This document shows, in pieces, positions 61,343 through 64,000 of a stretch of 64,000 nucleotides of DNA (positions are counted from its first letter, which is position 1; each line of letters opens with the position of its first letter). The notes under the pieces are model-generated. The model was not told the origin of the DNA. It saw nothing but the letters and a program-made list of their open reading frames with translations, and did no database searches. Source of the stretch: Phycisphaerae bacterium (lineage in GTDB: Bacteria; Planctomycetota; Phycisphaerae; UBA1845; PWPN01); the NCBI GenBank assembly GCA_018003015.1, contig JAGNEZ010000026.1:16100-80099 (forward strand), written 5' to 3'. Both the position numbers and the translations under genes were made by a program.

Positions 61343-62941
61343 ATGAGCTCGAGCTGGAACAGACGTTCGCCCCAGGCGGAGATCAAGGCCGGTCTGCAGA
61401 TGGCCGTGCTGGTCGTGGCAGGAGCGGCCTCGGCCTGCAGTGCCGCTGAACCAAGGTACTATGAAGTCGTGGTTTACGGCGGGACGGCAGGGGGGGCCAT
61501 CGCCGCGGTGGCCGCCGCTCAGGAAGGCGTATCCGTCGCCCTCCTCGAGCCCGGTCGGCACATCGGCGGCATGGTCTCCGGCGGGCTCGGAGCCACCGAT
61601 TTCGGCAACAAGACCGTCATCGGGGGAATGTCCCGCGAGTTCTTCGTGCGGGTGGGCCGGCATTACGGGCAGCCGCTCTCCTGGTACTTCGAGCCCCACC
61701 TCGCCGAGCAGGTCTTCAACACCTGGCTCAAGGAAAAGGGCGTCCAGGTGCTGCTCGGGCACCGCCTCGATCGGGTAAGCCTCAAGGACGGCCGCATCGA
61801 TACCTTCCGGACGGAGAACGGCGCCACCTTCGCCGCAAAGGTCTTCCTGGATTGCTCCTACGAAGGCGACCTCATGGCCCAGGCTAGGGTGAGCTACACC
61901 TGGGGCCGCGAGGGTATGAACCAGTATGGCGAGACTCTGGCCGGCGTGCGCGAGCGGTGCGAGTTCCACCAGTTCAGCGTCTCCATCCCCGGCCGCGACC
62001 AGAACGGCAAGCTCCTCCCCCTGGTTTACCCCGGCGAGCGGGGCACGACCGGCCAGGCTGACCAGAAGGTCCAGGCCTACAACTTCCGCATCTGCCTGTG
62101 CAACCGCAAGGAGAACCAGGTCCCGTTCAACAAGCCCGAAGGATACGATCCGGCACGCTACGAGATTCTGCGTCGCTACCTGGCCATCAAGGGAAACGAC
62201 CTCCGCCTCGGTCAGATCCTCAGCATCATCATGATGCCCAACGGCAAGACCGACATCAACAACAACGGGCCGATTTCGACCGACTACATCGGCGAGAGCT
62301 GGGAGTACCCCGAGGCCGATTACGGCAAACGGCGGCGGATCTGGGACGACCACCTTCGCTATGTGCAGGGCTACTTCTACTTCCTGGCGAACGATCCATC
62401 GGTGCCTGGGCACATTCGGGACGAAATGAACAAGTGGGGGCTGGCCAAGGACGAGTTCGTCGACACCGGGCACTGGCCGCATCAACTCTACATCCGCGAG
62501 GCCCGACGCATGATCGGCGAATACGTCATGATCCAGAAAGATCTGCAGACCGACCGCGAGAAGCCCGACTCGATCGGCATGGGGTCCTACAATTCCGACT
62601 CCCACCACGTTCAGCGGATCGTGCGCCCGGACGGCATGCTTGAGAACGAGGGTGACATGCAAGTCCGGGTCAAGCCCTACGAAATCGCCTTCCGCACCGT
62701 TCTGCCCAGACCGGCGGAGTGCACCAACCTCCTGGTCCCGGTCTGCTTCTCCGCCTCGCATGTGGCCTACTCATCGATGCGGATGGAGCCCCAGTACATG
62801 ATCATCGGGCAGGCCGCGGGACTGGCGGCCTCCGCCGCGGCCAAGTCGGGCAAGCCCGTTCAGGACACCGACGTCGCCTGGCTTCAGCAGCGGCTCCGCG
62901 AGGGAAAGTCCGTGCTGAAGATGAGTGAGGCGATCAAGTGA
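61343..62941 (+). CDS. Exported FAD-dependent oxidoreductase
   Basis: This 532-residue protein has an export segment near residues 20-36 (LQMAVLVVAGAASACSAA); the Cys may form a weak lipobox. The Rossmann FAD site is VVVYGGTAGGAIAAVAAAQEG, with Gly-rich P-loop and acidic ribose-binding LLEPGRHIGG. FLDCSYEGDLMAQARV is the second FAD contact seen in the FAD_oxidored family, and the C-terminal GQAAGLAASAAAK binds the isoalloxazine end. Family members in Planctomycetota and Verrucomicrobiota are often xylan- or glycan-associated, but the substrate is unknown. GGGAG lies before ATG 61343. Its stop overlaps the next GTG. Confidence 0.85.
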   Translation: MSSSWNRRSPQAEIKAGLQMAVLVVAGAASACSAAEPRYYEVVVYGGTAGGAIAAVAAAQEGVSVALLEPGRHIGGMVSGGLGATDFGNKTVIGGMSREFFVRVGRHYGQPLSWYFEPHLAEQVFNTWLKEKGVQVLLGHRLDRVSLKDGRIDTFRTENGATFAAKVFLDCSYEGDLMAQARVSYTWGREGMNQYGETLAGVRERCEFHQFSVSIPGRDQNGKLLPLVYPGERGTTGQADQKVQAYNFRICLCNRKENQVPFNKPEGYDPARYEILRRYLAIKGNDLRLGQILSIIMMPNGKTDINNNGPISTDYIGESWEYPEADYGKRRRIWDDHLRYVQGYFYFLANDPSVPGHIRDEMNKWGLAKDEFVDTGHWPHQLYIREARRMIGEYVMIQKDLQTDREKPDSIGMGSYNSDSHHVQRIVRPDGMLENEGDMQVRVKPYEIAFRTVLPRPAECTNLLVPVCFSASHVAYSSMRMEPQYMIIGQAAGLAASAAAKSGKPVQDTDVAWLQQRLREGKSVLKMSEAIK

Positions 62942-63798
62942 CGAATGCCGCCGAGATCCAGTGCCTGGTCTGCGGCCGCACCGGCTTCGAACCTCATCTC
63001 GACATCCTCCTGCGCTGCCCGGCGTGCGGCTTCGTGACCGCCAGACTCGACCCGCCCGCCGAGACCCGGGGCCTTTACGAAGGGGACTACTTCACCGGCG
63101 GCGAGTACCTGGATTACCTGGCCGACGAAGCATTCTTCAAACGGAACTTCCGGCCGCGCCTCGACGCCGTTCGCGGGCAATGCCGCAGTGGACGGTTGCT
63201 CGAAATCGGTGCTGCCTACGGCTTCTTCATGGACCTGGCGAGACAGTCCTTCGACACCGTCGGCTTCGAGGTCAATCCCGAGGCCGTTCGCTACGCCCGC
63301 GAGCAACTCAGACTCGACGTCCGCTGCGACGATTTCCTGGCCGCAACCACCGAGAGCATCGGTGGACCGGTCGACGTCGCCGTCATGTGGGACGTGCTTG
63401 AACATCTGGAACGTCCGGACCGTTTCCTGGACCACATCGCAAACCTCTCCAGGCCCGGCGCCTGCCTTTTCGTCACCACGGGCGACATCGGGAGCCTGGT
63501 TGCCCGAATCCGAGGACGCAGATGGCGAATGATCCATCCGCCCTCGCATCTGCACTACTTTAGCCGGGCAACGCTCACCCGCCTGCTCGAGAAAACCGGC
63601 TTCGAGCTCGTGGATGTCCGTCCCGTCGGCGTGGCCCGCAGCCTGCGCCAGATCCTCTATTCCGTGCTGGTACTCGGCCTGGGAATGAGACGAGCCTACA
63701 CCGCGGCAACTAGGGTGGTCCCCGCCACCTGGGGCTTGACTCTGAATACGTTCGACATCATGCAGGTCACGGCTCGATGTGTGTCCCCAGGATCTTGA
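62938..63798 (+). CDS. Class I SAM methyltransferase with N-terminal zinc ribbon
   Basis: This 286-residue protein has an N-terminal zinc ribbon (IQCLVCGRTG...LRCPACGFV) followed by a class I SAM-binding core. LLEIGAAYGFFMDLA is motif I, VGFEVNPEAVRYAR holds the acidic ribose contact, and MWDVLEHLERPDRFLDHI is motif IV. This layout is common for methyltransferases that act on sugar nucleotides or lipids in polysaccharide loci. GTG 62938 overlaps the upstream stop (GTGA). Its last 32 bp overlap the 3' end of the convergent DJ-1-like gene. Confidence 0.88.
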   Translation: MTNAAEIQCLVCGRTGFEPHLDILLRCPACGFVTARLDPPAETRGLYEGDYFTGGEYLDYLADEAFFKRNFRPRLDAVRGQCRSGRLLEIGAAYGFFMDLARQSFDTVGFEVNPEAVRYAREQLRLDVRCDDFLAATTESIGGPVDVAVMWDVLEHLERPDRFLDHIANLSRPGACLFVTTGDIGSLVARIRGRRWRMIHPPSHLHYFSRATLTRLLEKTGFELVDVRPVGVARSLRQILYSVLVLGLGMRRAYTAATRVVPATWGLTLNTFDIMQVTARCVSPGS

Positions 63799-64000
63799 GG
63801 AACGCCGCCAGCCAGGCGGGATGGGCCGGCCAGGCCGGAGCCGTGACCAGGTTGCCGTCGACGTGAGCCGCGTCCAGGGCGATGTTCGCGTACGCCCCTC
63901 CAGCATGGATCACGTCGGGCCCAACCGCCGGGTAAGCACTGCACGAGCGGCCCTTGAGAACGCCGGCACCGGCCAGCAGCTGAGCTCCGTGGCAGATGGG
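63767..64000 (-). CDS. DJ-1/PfpI-family protein, 5' part outside window
   Basis: Seventy-seven codons and a stop are visible; the N-terminal two thirds lie beyond the right edge. The first visible residues PICHGAQLLAGAGVLKG are the nucleophile elbow of the DJ-1/PfpI family, with catalytic Cys in ICHG. YPAVGPDVIHAGGAY and HVDGNLVTAPAWPAHPAWL complete the typical C-terminal half of PfpI-type glutamine-amidotransferase-like proteins, often glyoxalase or protein-repair enzymes. It overlaps the methyltransferase gene by 32 bp tail to tail. Confidence 0.85.
   Translation of the reverse strand, partial: PICHGAQLLAGAGVLKGRSCSAYPAVGPDVIHAGGAYANIALDAAHVDGNLVTAPAWPAHPAWLAAFLKILGTHIEP

Noticed and set aside
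1..64000. CRISPR array, rRNA, transposase or phage genes
   Set aside because: No regular direct repeats, rRNA signatures or transposase/integrase motifs were seen in any frame.

Overview
The window is a high-GC, densely packed bacterial chromosome segment. The best guess for the source is an anaerobic or microaerobic member of the Planctomycetota (Phycisphaerae-like). Supporting signs are a C-terminal dockerin-type EF-hand tail on a secreted glycosidase (32841-34586), a second dockerin-like tail remnant (54309-54431), a PEP-CTERM protein (56043-56969), several secreted glycoside hydrolases, an outer-membrane assembly set (BamD-like, LptE-like) and oxygen-sensitive 2-hydroxyacyl-CoA dehydratase-type enzymes. 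The taxon is an inference; no rRNA or tRNA gene was seen.

Layout. 1-3718 (minus): a MacAB-type ABC export operon plus a cut-off membrane protein. 3960-16487: two convergent operons that look like one glycolipid or polyketide-like lipid locus. The plus arm has a KAS III/OleA-like enzyme, an ICMT-like methyltransferase, an SDR and a GT-C membrane enzyme. The minus arm has a sulfotransferase, an HxxxD acyltransferase and four tandem UGT-like glycosyltransferases. 16854-22242: a selenocysteine island. selA and selB are followed on the same strand by a 90-codon membrane-protein gene with an in-frame UGA. A divergent secreted-protein gene (20815-22242) also reads through an in-frame UGA. Both UGAs are followed by a hairpin with a UGG apical loop 20-21 nt downstream. 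22378-24711: a secreted alpha/alpha-toroid-like protein.

24985-30236: an operon of a SAM methyltransferase, three different HgdB/BcrC-type iron-sulfur subunits and one HgdC-type activator ATPase, the last four joined by ATGA overlaps. 30261-39304: an S46 peptidase, a GH76-like enzyme, ApbE, a DoxX/TIM-barrel fusion and a GH51-like arabinofuranosidase. 39485-46832 (minus): a GNAT protein, FtsH, LptE-like and BamD-like proteins, a MATE exporter and a B12-binding radical SAM protein. 46911-51517: GNAT, LarB, NAD(P)HX dehydratase, DUF763 and PhzF-like proteins. 51718-54145: a lipoprotein and an FHA-GspE/PilB ATPase fusion.

54236-55776: a dockerin tail remnant with its own terminator abuts an M20 peptidase that seems to have lost its normal 5' end. 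56043-64000: PEP-CTERM protein, MutL, riboflavin synthase, PdxA, an FAD oxidoreductase, a zinc-ribbon methyltransferase and a cut-off DJ-1/PfpI protein.

The strongest new biology is the selenocysteine island with two UGA-containing genes beside selAB, then the three-subunit HgdB-type operon and the putative sulfated or glycosylated lipid locus. All functions come from reading motifs; no database search was possible.
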